DNA of 64,000 nucleotides from positions 2,046,001 to 2,110,000 of the forward strand of contig CM059625.1 in NCBI GenBank assembly GCA_030435675.1, written 5' to 3'. Shown here one piece after another: positions 1 through 10,814 of this stretch. The translations under genes were made by a program, and so were the position numbers. This stretch comes from Steinernema hermaphroditum (lineage: Eukaryota; Nematoda; Chromadorea; Rhabditida; Steinernematidae). The notes under the pieces are model-generated. The model saw only the letters and a program-made list of their open reading frames with translations, did no database searches and was not told the DNA's origin. Positions within the stretch are counted from its first letter, which is position 1; the number at the start of each line of letters is the position of its first letter.

Positions 1-130
1 GTTAGCCATTCCCGTCACTATGTGCATTATACGAAAACCAAATGACATTATAACACAATCTTCTTTAAGTAAATCCATGGATTTATTACGACAAGTTAAC
101 GGGAAAGCAATTGTTTTATATGAGAGATGT

Positions 131-146
131 GGCCCTAAGGAGGGCC
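131..146 (-). terminator. Histone mRNA 3' stem-loop, H4 copy 1
   Basis: On the minus strand this reads GGCCCTCCTTAGGGCC: a perfect 6-bp stem with a CCTT loop, preceded by the CCCAAC flank. It is the SLBP/CDL-1-type 3' processing signal of H4 copy 1. An AATAAA on the same strand lies further downstream at about 82-87. Confidence 0.95.
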
Positions 147-187
147 GTTGGGTTAGAAGAAGATGAGCCGAAGACGAGGCAAACGCC

Positions 188-1113
<926 letters not shown>

Positions 1114-1147
1114 GCGTCTTTCCCGTGATCTCATCACCCATCCCAAC

Positions 1148-1163
1148 GGCCCTCTTTAGGGCC
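1148..1163 (+). terminator. Histone mRNA 3' stem-loop, H3 copy 1
   Basis: GGCCCTCTTTAGGGCC: perfect 6-bp stem, CTTT loop, with CCCAAC before and ACA after. Confidence 0.95.
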
Positions 1164-1604
1164 ACATACTGTAAATGAAACTGTGTAAATTAAAAGAAGA
1201 TGTTGTTGTCGTCGAAGTAAAAAATGGCTTTGGGGACAACTGCTTATTTGCATGTCGTTCAGAAACTGGGGTTGATATTGAGCGAAATCATAGTACGTTC
1301 TTTCAGATTCGAAAGGGGGTTGGATTGTGAATACTACTCAAATTGTGAATACCATCATACGTATATACTTTGCACATCCTCTGATTTTTAATTGTGGAAC
1401 ACTAATGTTCTTTACCTGGCCATATGCAGATCTTGATTCGCATAATGGTTTGTAACCGTCAAATCATAGCAAACACCGCTTACACTTGTATTTTTATTGT
1501 GCTACGCATTATTTGTTTTCCCGGTAGAGCACTCGTCATGCTTTGCAGAAGACATCATGACACAAACAATCTGTTTTACATAAGCAGTCTCATTTAAAGT
1601 GTGT
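1164..1604. other. Intergenic spacer, no gene seen
   Basis: AT-rich spacer between the H3 copy 1 stem-loop and the histone fusion relic. I see no supported gene. Confidence 0.6.
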
Positions 1605-1852
1605 GGTCCTAAAGAGGGCCGTTGGGATGGAAAGAAGGTCACCTCTTCACAGAGCAGAGATGACTTATTCAACGTGCTCTCCAGTCTTCTTGGGCAGAAG
1701 TGACGCCTGGATGTTGGGGAGGACACCACCCACGCGAAGCGAGTCACCATCATGCCGAAGGACATCCAGCTCGCCCGCCGCATCGATGACGAACGCGCTT
1801 AAGCGTCTTTCCCGTGATCTGATCACCCATTCCAACGGCCTTCTTTAGGGCC
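1605..1852. pseudogene. Fused H2A-tail / H3-tail histone relic
   Basis: About 1605-1730 is an antisense H2A 3' end: stem-loop, degraded 3' UTR, then the last ~15 codons ([11 protein letters not shown] region). It runs without spacer into a sense H3 C-terminus at about 1731-1803 ([17 protein letters not shown]) and an H3 3' UTR with stem-loop (1837-1852). Everything between, meaning the H2A 5' part, H2B, H4 and the H3 5' part of the ancestral repeat, is missing. The H2A-side stem-loop (1605-1620) carries one stem mismatch. The H3-side stem keeps pairing through a G-U. Neither fragment can encode a histone. Confidence 0.9.
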
Positions 1853-1894
1853 ACATACTGTACATGTAACTGCCATTTACTCACATGAATTATT

Positions 1895-1997
1895 TGTATG
1901 AATTATTCATGTACATGTAACACTATCTATTTTTTGAATTGTTCAATTATTATTCGGTAATACGCCACGACTAGGGAAAGTTTCATTTAAAGTTTGT
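1895..1997. repeat. Flank shared, inverted, with H2A copy 2 flank
   Basis: The sequence outside the H2A copy 1 stem-loop (TATTCGGTAATACGCCACG... and CACTATCTATTTTTTGAATT) matches the reverse complement of 11261-11350 downstream of H2A copy 2. The duplication therefore extended past the gene itself. Confidence 0.8.
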
Positions 1998-2013
1998 GGC
2001 CCTAAGGAGGGCC
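1998..2013 (-). terminator. Histone mRNA 3' stem-loop, H2A copy 1
   Basis: Minus strand GGCCCTCCTTAGGGCC, intact 6-bp stem with CCTT loop. Confidence 0.95.
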
Positions 2014-2059
2014 GTTGGGATGGAAGGAGAGGATCAACTCATCGCAAAGGGGCGAAGAC

Positions 2060-2443
2060 TTAGTCGGATTGTTCTCCAGTCTTCTTGGGCAGAAGCGACG
2101 CCTGGATGTTGGGGAGGACACCACCCTGGGCGATGGTCACTCCGGAGAGGAGCTTGTTCAGTTCTTCGTCGTTGCGGACGGCGAGCTGCAGATGGCGAGG
2201 GTTGATGCGGGTCTTCTTGTTGTCGCGAGCGGCGTTTCCAGCCAACTCAAGCACTTCGGCGGCGAGGTACTCGAGCACGGCGGCCAGGTAGACGGGCGCT
2301 CCGGCTCCGACACGCTCGGCGTAGTTTCCTTTGCGGAGCATGCGGTGAAGACGACCGACGGGGAACTGAAGCCCGGCGCGAGAGGAGCGCGTCTTCGACT
2401 TGCCAGAGGTCTTGGCCTTTCCGCCTTTACCACGTCCAGACAT
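2060..2443 (-). CDS. Histone H2A, copy 1
   Basis: 127-residue canonical H2A: SGRGKGGK tail, AGLQFPVGR, the acidic-patch region ([20 protein letters not shown]) and docking domain, ending KKTGEQSD. It has no SQE/D motif in the H2A.X position and no H2A.Z signature. It forms the H2A-H2B dimer. All four H2A copies in the window encode the same protein. Divergent from H2B copy 1; no intron; stem-loop 46 bp after the stop. Confidence 0.98.
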   Translation of the reverse strand: MSGRGKGGKAKTSGKSKTRSSRAGLQFPVGRLHRMLRKGNYAERVGAGAPVYLAAVLEYLAAEVLELAGNAARDNKKTRINPRHLQLAVRNDEELNKLLSGVTIAQGGVLPNIQASLLPKKTGEQSD

Positions 2444-2642
2444 TGCGATTGCGAGGGAAGAGTTGAGTGAGCAGTACAGAGACTGAATGGAGGTTGACCT
2501 GCTGATGGCGCGCTTTTATGCGACCATCGGGGCGCACCGCCCCCAATCTTGGCGCCCAAAATCGCGCCCCAATGTGGGTATAAAAGGGCGCCCACTGCAG
2601 TGACCTGCACACAACTCAGTTGTTTATCTCTCTCGATTCGCC
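2444..2642. promoter_or_regulatory. Bidirectional H2A/H2B promoter, copy 1
   Basis: 199 bp. A TATAAAA box faces H2B at 2579-2585 and CATAAAAGCG faces H2A at about 2512-2521. The centre holds the near-palindrome TTGGCGCCCAAAAT, close to an E2F-type TTTSGCGC site (inference). The arrangement is repeated at 10616-10814, 19935-20133 and 29838-30036. Confidence 0.85.
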
Positions 2643-3014
2643 ATGCCACCCAAGCCGTCCGCCAAGGGAGCCAAGAAGGCCGCCAAGAGCCAGAAGGCCA
2701 CTCGCACTGGAGACAAGAAGAAGAAGAAGTCCCGCAAGGAATCCTACTCCGTCTATGTCTACCGTGTGTTGAAGCAGGTCCACCCCGACACCGGCATCTC
2801 GTCGAAGGCCATGTCCATCATGAACTCGTTCGTCAACGACGTCTTCGAGCGCATCGCCGGTGAGGCCTCCAAGCTCGCCCACTACAACAAGCGCTCGACG
2901 ATCTCGTCCCACGAAATCCAGACCGCCGTCCGCCTCATCCTCCCTGGTGAACTCGCCAAGCACGCCGTCTCTGAGGGAACCAAGGCCGTCACCAAGTACA
3001 CCAGCGCCAAGTAA
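2643..3014 (+). CDS. Histone H2B, copy 1 (R90H variant)
   Basis: 123-residue H2B: lysine-rich tail, histone fold from about residue 34, C-terminal AVTKYTSAK with the conserved ubiquitin-acceptor lysine. It partners the divergent H2A copy 1. Residue 90 is His (codon CAC at 2910-2912) where the other three copies have Arg in the otherwise invariant SSREIQ motif. One G-to-A change explains this. No intron; stem-loop at 3061-3076. Confidence 0.97.
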   Translation: MPPKPSAKGAKKAAKSQKATRTGDKKKKKSRKESYSVYVYRVLKQVHPDTGISSKAMSIMNSFVNDVFERIAGEASKLAHYNKRSTISSHEIQTAVRLILPGELAKHAVSEGTKAVTKYTSAK

Positions 3015-3060
3015 ATTGGACTGTGTGTCTTGCAAACGCCTCTTCTTCTCCCAACCCAAC

Positions 3061-3076
3061 GGCCCTCTTTAGGGCC
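3061..3076 (+). terminator. Histone mRNA 3' stem-loop, H2B copy 1
   Basis: GGCCCTCTTTAGGGCC, perfect stem, CTTT loop. An AATAAA follows about 90 bp later near 3168. Confidence 0.95.
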
Positions 3077-3415
3077 ACACACAATAAGTGAAACTTGATA
3101 AATAATCTACAATGTAGTCAGTTGAATACTGCTTACGTGGTACAGAAAAAGTGCATAATTTAAATTAAAATAAAACATAATTTGCTTATGGACGCCGATG
3201 TTCGAGTTGAATACGAGGAAAACAATTGTGACTCTCAATGTGCAGACCGAAAAACAGGACGATTTCTTTATGGTCTGCTCGACTTATGTCACATCACGAT
3301 TTTGTCACCAAATCAATATCCCACTTTTTCACGCGCTTTTGCTCTGCAAAGCTAAGAAAAGAACTGACAATCTTAGCTGAAAAGATTGATCCATTGTAGA
3401 CTAAGTTTCCGACAC
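3061..3415. repeat. Inverted segmental duplicate of 19157-19516
   Basis: The 3' flank of H2B copy 1 reappears as its reverse complement next to H2B copy 3. Both carry a matching stretch readable as a 60-codon frame starting MFELNT/MFEFNT. Homology stops at about 3415, at GACACGTTTATGCAA. I regard the shared frame as non-coding; it simply reflects recent duplication. Confidence 0.85.
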
Positions 3416-4864
3416 GTTTATGCAAACTGATCGAGTTTGTTCGGCTGCTGCTTGCTAGCGCTTAGTTGATATTAACCTCCTTTATTGTTGCTCATGTAGA
3501 TCCTATTTCTACTGCGTGTAGAAACCAACGTAGTGAAGATTGACAGGTGCTTTAGTCCAAACATGATTATCCACGTGGCTTGATGGTGGATGAGAGCGAC
3601 CTCATGGGATTTGATTTGACATTTTCCAAAAAGACAGTTGAGAACTTGAATTAAACTCGTGAACTCAGCGGCCTTCGGACGTCAAGGACGTCACCAATTT
3701 CATTAATTCGATGCCTTTCAGCCTAGTGAGAGCTATGCATTGACATGAGACTTTAATCCATACTTTAAACGGCGACTCTCTCATCTTCTCTTCAATGAAC
3801 GCGCCTGTTGAGCTCTTCGCCGACATTTAGCCATAGAAGTAAACCGAAATGAGAGACCAATCGGATCGAACGGATCGTGTTGCATTGTTTATCGCTTCCA
3901 AGCTCTCCTATTCGCATAACAGGCTAGGTGTGTGCGTTCAAAATTACTATAATTCCATATGAGTATAATTAGAAATTATCGGATACGGATAATCCAGGCA
4001 CATTCGCCTTCACGCTCTCACGTTCTGCATGGACGCTTATTTTCTGTTTGTCGAACGGCTTTCCGGTTGTTGGGGTCTTTCCATTCCCACAATAATGTGC
4101 TGGTGGTAAGTGCTCCCTCGACAACGCCGAATCAGTTCACATTCGGCCTGTATAGCACCTCTGACCATTTATTTTCTCACATCATCACAATATCTTCCCG
4201 TAAGCCGCTGAATGAGCTCTGCGAATCAAAGATTTTCACTTGCCGCGTAATTACATAATCTCTTCTCAGGAAAGCCGGTCTTTCGAGGAAAGTGCCTGAG
4301 AGGTTAGGCGGGACAACCACGGGGTTTCTTATCACTGTCGCGCTGCTCCCAGTTTTTGAACCCATTGATACAATTCAGGTTTACGCCACACGCTACGTGC
4401 GATTTTTTAGGTAGCTCAAATTTCTGACTGATAAACAAACGCTTTTCGGTTTATTTCCCCACGTCGTGAAGCACGCCGAAACGACCTACGGACAGGTCCC
4501 GATTTTTTTCGGTCGAGAATGTGTGATAGCGCGTTATCAACTTGATAATAGCACTACAATACTTGTGTGTACTACAGTTTTTGTCCATTCGACCTCCCGT
4601 TTTGTGTAAACTGCATAGTCTTCGTCGGGGTGCTCTTTCTACGTCACTATTCGTCTTCAACGGCTCCATGAGCTCATGGTGGAAGCTAGAACCCCCTTCA
4701 ACTACATCGCTGCAACACTCCCTTGTCCAGATTTTAACAAACAGGTTGCAAGATGGTAAGTTTTATAATTTACTCTTTCTCATTTCATGAAAGAAGATCT
4801 ATGCCTTCGGCGATGATAAAGGAAATGGGGGAAGATTTCACAGCAGTAGTTCGCTGGGAACCTT
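3416..4864. other. Intergenic region, no gene seen
   Basis: Only short overlapping frames with no domain, signal or plausible splice structure. A 14-bp perfect palindrome, CCATGAGCTCATGG, lies near 4666-4679. Confidence 0.5.
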
Positions 4865-4953
4865 CAGATCAGTGGTTCTCTTTGACACTTATTACTCGAT
4901 TTGAGGGATAATAGCTCATTGCGGTTTAGGTGTCAAGGAGAGCCACGTGATCT
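4865..4953 (+). ncRNA. Candidate pre-miRNA hairpin A
   Basis: The left arm GTGGTTCTCTTTGACACTT pairs with the right arm AGGTGTCAAGGAGAGCCAC over 18 uninterrupted pairs. After a one-base offset there are seven more pairs (CAGATCA/TGATCTG). The loop is about 35 bases. It is the first of four tandem hairpins sharing arm sequence. On the plus strand the stem has three G-U pairs that would be A-C mismatches on the other strand, favouring plus-strand transcription. I do not recognise the mature sequence. Confidence 0.6.
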
Positions 4954-5027
4954 GTTCAAATCATTCTCAACGGTTTGTTTTCGGACTATGCTTACTCTGT
5001 AAGTACAGAGCACGTACGACACCACAT

Positions 5028-5116
5028 GGATCAGTTGTTCTCTTTGACACTGTATCTCAGAGTGAGTGAATTATACATCATTCTAGTTATCGTGCCAAGG
5101 AGAACCTCTTGATCTG
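5028..5116 (+). ncRNA. Candidate pre-miRNA hairpin B
   Basis: The left arm GTTCTCTTTGACAC pairs with the right arm GTGCCAAGGAGAAC with one A-C mismatch. A small internal loop is followed by GATCA/TGATC. The left-arm 15-mer is identical to hairpins A and C, while the loop is unrelated. Confidence 0.55.
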
Positions 5117-5259
5117 CTCAACTTTCGCTGGTGGTTTGTTTATGGCACTGTGGCGCATGAGTGAACTCATTTGATACTTTCAGAATGAACAGGACAGAAG
5201 AAATCCTGAGGCAGAAAACGCTACGAGAGCGTTTGGACCATTTGTGGAGCGCCGTCTCG

Positions 5260-5347
5260 GAGCGATGGTTCTCTTTGACACTTTAATTCGTATTGAAGAA
5301 AGTTAAAACTCATTGCGGTTTGAGTGTCAAGGAGAACCTCCTTCTTT
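5260..5347 (+). ncRNA. Candidate pre-miRNA hairpin C
   Basis: The left arm GGTTCTCTTTGACACTT pairs with the right arm GAGTGTCAAGGAGAACC over 17 uninterrupted pairs including two G-U pairs. The loop is about 37 bases. The loop end (CTCATTGCGGTTT) is shared with hairpin A, so A and C are the closest pair. Confidence 0.6.
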
Positions 5348-5540
5348 GAAATCAGCATGTTGGATGTTAGAATGGCGATTCTACTGCTTTCATCACTTGT
5401 ACACCTAACGTGTATTAGCTATTTATGCAAGACTATCCTTCGGAAAACAAGCAGTTCACGGTTCACTTCTCACACACAACGGTCTGTTTTTCAGATCACA
5501 CCTGCTGGGGCGTCATCCTTCATCACCAACCAGATACGGT

Positions 5541-5632
5541 CAGATGACGGCAGTTCTTCTTGACACTGTGTACATGTTGTATGTAGCTTCGTGAATACAA
5601 CAGTTCGAGTGTCAAAAAGAACTTCGTGATCA
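5541..5632 (+). ncRNA. Candidate pre-miRNA hairpin D
   Basis: The left arm GTTCTTCTTGACACT pairs with the right arm AGTGTCAAAAAGAAC with one C-A mismatch in 15. It is the most diverged member. Its CGTGATCAG tail still matches hairpin A. Confidence 0.5.
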
Positions 5633-6402
5633 GGTTGTCTCGATTCAACACGCCGTAAGCCGAAAACGGTCTGCATAGCGTTATGTTCATTGCTTGCGTA
5701 TTCAAGAAGGAAGGTTGCAGGAAAGGTTGACTATGGAAGCCCTTCTTCGTAATTAAAATCTGAGCTGTTTCCTCGAAAAGACCTCAACTGTATGTCAGTA
5801 AATCTGTACTAATTTTTATAGGATAATGTTAAAATCTAATGTCGTTGATAAATGAAGTGGTGTTACGTGGAGTGGAGTTACTGGAGTTACGAAATGACTA
5901 GTAGGACTGTTGGTTTTTAACTTGCATCTAAAGTGATCGATCCGCCTGAAGTTCGCTGAATGAGCTGAGCGATCGTGGTTATGGTCGCACCACGGGCGAT
6001 AGTTGCATTGCTCTGAACATCTACGTTGCCAATCGAAGATAGAAAGCCGCTCCGCTCGCTGTTACCCTTCGCCGTTCATTAATCGAATTCAGCTCGAATT
6101 TGATTGAATTGAACGCATTGATCGCACACCTGATGGGATCACCGCGTTCGAGTCTGATTCTCCTGCACATAGAAGAAGACTAGCGAATGCGTTGTAATAC
6201 CATGCGTCTTATGCTCATGAGATGTTCTCCACTGCACTGTGGCTGTAGTTCAGGGAGATAAATGGTAAGTGGCAAAGATAGGCGGCACTACTTCCATGAA
6301 TTGTTCTAATGGAATTATCAGCTTTATACACCTACAACGTAATAACAAGACCGTGAATACTTTACAAAAAGTACATGCTTAACTTAAGAACGCTTGTCAC
6401 AA
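5633..6402. other. Intergenic region, no gene seen
   Basis: No supported coding region between hairpin D and the stop of the esterase gene. Confidence 0.5.
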
Positions 6403-7523
6403 TCAAGCGTTCAGTTTCTGAGCATGGAAACGGAAATGGTCCTCGATAAAAGTGGCAATGTAGTAGTACCCGTGGTCGTATCCAGGCCGCTTCTTGAGCA
6501 CAACGTTGATTTTGACGTTTTGAACAGCAGTGAAGGCGTCGGGACACAATTCACCCTTGATCAAGAAGTTGTCTGCTTCGCCCTGGTCGATGAGAATGTC
6601 AATCTGCGGACCCGCATACTTTTTCGCCAACTCAACGGAGTCGTACTGCAGCCATGTGGATCGATCGTCGCCAAGGTAGCCGGTAAACGCCTTGATGCCC
6701 CATGGGGTCTTTGATGGATTGCAAATAGGAGCGAATGCGGAGACACTTTTGTACACGGGATTCTTGAGGGCGATCTGCAAAGCACCATGGCCACCCATTG
6801 AATGGCCGAAAATTCCTTGCTTCTCCGGGTTGACAGGGAATGATTCGATAATCAGCTTGGGGAGCTCTTCAGTGACGTAGGAATACATCTGGTAGTTGGT
6901 GGACCACTTCGGTGTTGTAGCGTCGACGTAGAATCCGGCGCCGGTACCAAAGTCGTACGAGTCGCTGTCGCCTTCGATAGGGACTCCACGCGGGCTAGTG
7001 TCCGGGTTCACGACGATGATTCGGTGTTCGGACGCGAAGCGTTGGAAGCCAGACTTTTCGATAAAGTTTGCCTCGGTGCAAGTCAGTCCTAAAGCACATG
7101 TTTTAAAAGGATTAATGTAATAATGAGAAACGCGTAACATAGCAAGTGCTGTAAATGCATGAATACAAATCTTCCATTTTTCTACTCACAAATTCCACGG
7201 TCGTGCAAACTCGTTCACTGAGGATTGAATGCGAATTTCTTTTCAAAATACGCACAATCAAAGGAACATCTTACTGATTTTCACTTATTACTTGATCAGA
7301 TCACCTTCTTACCAGATAGATAGTAGAGAACGGGAAACTTCTCGTCGGCAGATTCACTCTGTGGTACGTATACTCCAAACTTCATTTCGCACTTCAAAGT
7401 GGAACTGAAAGGTAGGTGTTTTCAGTACAATGTAATCCACTGCTGGATTCCCTACCTTTGATGTTTGAAAATCTTTTGGAAGCCATCGAAGCTTTTCGCA
7501 GACGATACCTCTTGCAGCGACAT
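6403..7523 (-). CDS. S-formylglutathione hydrolase (esterase D family)
   Basis: Three exons: 7456-7523, 7313-7404 and 6403-7088, giving 281 residues, the family's usual length. The enzyme hydrolyses S-formylglutathione to glutathione and formate, the last step of glutathione-dependent formaldehyde removal in the cytosol. The alpha/beta-hydrolase nucleophile elbow GHSMGG puts the catalytic Ser at residue 150, with Asp226 in EADNF and His259 in YDHGYY, matching the known triad positions. The start [12 protein letters not shown] follows a TTTTCAG acceptor that touches the ATG, which suggests trans-splicing. The introns are 51 and 224 bases. It sits between histone clusters and has no functional link to them. 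Confidence 0.95.
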
Positions 7524-8259
7524 CTGAAAAGCGAACAAATGTCACACTGAAATGCTTCTTGGTCGCGGCTCGCAAAACTGAGCTCTAGCGGGATTGTTGT
7601 GATTTGCCAGAATGGAGAGATACCAAACACGGGAAAATATAACATCGAATAGATCGCTGTGAATTGTAGTGTGACCCCAACAGAATAAAGTTCACACATC
7701 CGAATATCCAATGTTGACAGGACAGTCGTGTCAAGAGTTCAGGAGTGGATTCTGAAGGCAGTGCGTCCGCAATTGAATATAGCGTCTGTTCAGATTCGAG
7801 GTACATGCTGTAAAGTTCTAATTTCTTGGAAAAATAGAAATATTAAAGAAAAACGGAAGTGTTTCAAAACAATCAGCAAAGCACATCGGTGATCGTATTG
7901 CTTTTTATTTTTGTATTGCGCATCGCTTTCATAATATGCCTGCATACAGAAAGCTTGATTTTCACTGGTTATTCGTGCACAGCGCAAAAAAAAAACTTTA
8001 CTGGCCTTCCTTTTTCACCACAGTTTTCACAGTTACAGAAGAAGACTTCATTTACACATAGCAGAATTCCATGTACGTCAAAACGTGATCCCACTTGCCT
8101 TATACATGGCACTGTGTACGTATGGTCTTATTTGAAGTAATAACTTTGTATTTCTTTGCATTAATCAAAAACCAAACATCTTTACACAGATCAGTACTAT
8201 CACACACTAAATGCAAAATGCTAGCCTTAATAATCGGTTCAGTTTCATTTACAGTATGT
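7524..8259. other. Intergenic region, no gene seen
   Basis: Upstream of the esterase gene and downstream of H3 copy 2. Starts with the TTTTCAG acceptor abutting the esterase ATG. Open frames here have no recognisable features. Confidence 0.5.
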
Positions 8260-8275
8260 GGCCCTAAAGAGGGCC
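8260..8275 (-). terminator. Histone mRNA 3' stem-loop, H3 copy 2
   Basis: Minus strand GGCCCTCTTTAGGGCC, intact. Confidence 0.95.
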
Positions 8276-8309
8276 GTTGGGATGGGTGATGAGATCACGG
8301 GAAAGACGC

Positions 8310-9235
<926 letters not shown>

Positions 9236-9276
9236 GGCGCTTGCATCGTCTTCGGCTCATCTTCTTCTAACCCAAC

Positions 9277-9292
9277 GGCCCTCCTTAGGGCC
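9277..9292 (+). terminator. Histone mRNA 3' stem-loop, H4 copy 2
   Basis: GGCCCTCCTTAGGGCC, CCTT loop. An AATAAA follows at 9336-9341, the same distance as in H4 copy 3. Confidence 0.95.
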
Positions 9293-9460
9293 ACATCTCT
9301 CATATAAAACAATTGCTTTCCCGTTAACTTGTGATAATAAAGCTATGAGTCGATTGACGTAGATTCTGTTGCACTATCCCTCGCATCTCACAACACAGTA
9401 GGCGGGAATGTGTTTGCCAAGTTGAAGAATTTCTGCTTTGCACAGGCGCACACATGCGAG

Positions 9461-9566
9461 TAAGTTTTGGAGCCAAATCATAGGATGGAAAGGTACACTT
9501 GATTTGCTGTGGTTAAGTTTTGGAGCCAAATCATAGGATGGAAAGGTACACTTGACTTGCTGTGGT
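9461..9566. repeat. Two-copy 53-bp tandem repeat
   Basis: 9461-9513 and 9514-9566 are direct copies (TAAGTTTTGGAGCCAAATCA...) differing at one base (gaTttg/gaCttg). It is followed by TTTTGGCGCCAATT, a motif also found near 24893 beyond H4 copy 3. Confidence 0.9.
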
Positions 9567-10181
9567 TTTGGCGCCAATTCAGGTGCGGCTCATCCAGTGG
9601 AATCGATAATCCCACTGCACTGGCCATTTTATCTTATGCAGTAGTAGAGGTGAATACATAGCGGCATATTTTGGTTGGAAACCGCTTGTTTGCACAGTTT
9701 TACGTCTTGCCTGCTGTTTCCAACTCTGCTAAAATAAGCATAACTTCCACTTAGCGATCCTGTCACGAACAGAATGGTTGTACAGATTTCACATGCAAAA
9801 TGGCGGGAAACGGTGAAAGCAGAGACTGACGCTTTGGCCTCTTCGCAAAATTGATTTGTTAGCTGTTCGCCGAGGCTAAAGAATTTCTGCAAGTTTTGCA
9901 GTTGCACATACGAGGTGGATGGGTGGACATGTCTACTTATCCCATCTAACCGCTCCCTAGCAAACTTGCACATTTGATGCCAATTCTTATGTTGAGGCAA
10001 CGCGAGCGATCGCTTATCTGGTGCGATGAGCTGTTAAGTAGCACGCATTCTTTGCCTCAACAACGGCAGTGGTGAAATGTTGGCGGCGGTGTGCTTTAAG
10101 ATGAATATAACTACAAGACCCAGACTGTAAGACATTTATTAATGTGCATCGGCAGTTTGGAAAGCTTTACGTATCGTTTGT
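9567..10181. other. Intergenic region, no gene seen
   Basis: A 123-codon minus-strand frame (9629-10000) shows no domain. Part of it is a diverged copy of 9416-9460 (AAGAATTTCTGC...), so I treat it as repeat-derived and non-coding. Confidence 0.5.
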
Positions 10182-10197
10182 GGCCCTAAAGAGGGCC
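10182..10197 (-). terminator. Histone mRNA 3' stem-loop, H2B copy 2
   Basis: Minus strand GGCCCTCTTTAGGGCC, intact. A minus-strand AATAAA lies near 10134-10140. Confidence 0.95.
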
Positions 10198-10243
10198 GTT
10201 GGGTTAGGAGAACAAGAGGCATCTGCAAGACACGCAGTCCAAT

Positions 10244-10615
10244 TTACTTGGCGCTGGTGTACTTGGTGACGGCCTTGGTTCCCTCAGAGACGGCGTGCTT
10301 GGCGAGTTCACCAGGGAGGATGAGGCGGACGGCGGTCTGGATTTCGCGGGACGAGATCGTCGAGCGCTTGTTGTAGTGGGCGAGCTTGGAGGCCTCACCG
10401 GCGATGCGCTCGAAGACGTCGTTGACGAACGAGTTCATGATGGACATGGCCTTCGACGAGATGCCGGTATCGGGGTGGACCTGCTTCAACACACGGTAGA
10501 CGTAGACGGAGTAGGATTCCTTGCGGGACTTCCTCTTCTTCTTGTCTCCAGTGCGAGTGGCCTTCTGGCTCTTGGCGGCCTTCTTGGCTCCCTTGGCGGA
10601 CGGCTTGGGTGGCAT
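10244..10615 (-). CDS. Histone H2B, copy 2
   Basis: 123 residues. Arg28 replaces Lys in the tail run DKKKRKS, a conservative change unique to this copy; Arg90 is normal. Divergent from H2A copy 2. The 3' flank (TTTGGAAAGCTTTACGTATC) matches the flank of the H2B relic near 19020-19040, which links those two units. Confidence 0.98.
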   Translation of the reverse strand: MPPKPSAKGAKKAAKSQKATRTGDKKKRKSRKESYSVYVYRVLKQVHPDTGISSKAMSIMNSFVNDVFERIAGEASKLAHYNKRSTISSREIQTAVRLILPGELAKHAVSEGTKAVTKYTSAK

Positions 10616-10814
10616 GGCGAATCGAGAGAGATGAACAACTGAGTTGTGTGCAGGTCACTGCAATGGGCGCCCTTTTATACGCACATGGGGGCGCGATTTT
10701 GGGCGCCAAGATTGGGGGCGGTGCGCCCCGATAGTCGCATAAAAGCGCGCCATCAGCAGGTCAACCTCCATTCAGTCTCTGTACTGCTCACTCAACTCTT
10801 CCCTCGCAATCGCA
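10616..10814. promoter_or_regulatory. Bidirectional H2B/H2A promoter, copy 2
   Basis: 199 bp: TATAAAA-type box toward H2B (CTTTTATACG on plus) and CATAAAAGCG toward H2A, with TTTTGGGCGCCAAG in the middle. Confidence 0.85.

Noticed and set aside
3198..3380. 60-codon frame conserved with 19197-19379
   Set aside because: Similarity comes from a recent segmental duplication of histone flank; the frame is short and featureless, so conservation is not evidence of coding.
9629..10000. 123-codon minus-strand frame
   Set aside because: No domain or splice partner, and part of it is a diverged copy of nearby non-coding sequence at 9416-9460.
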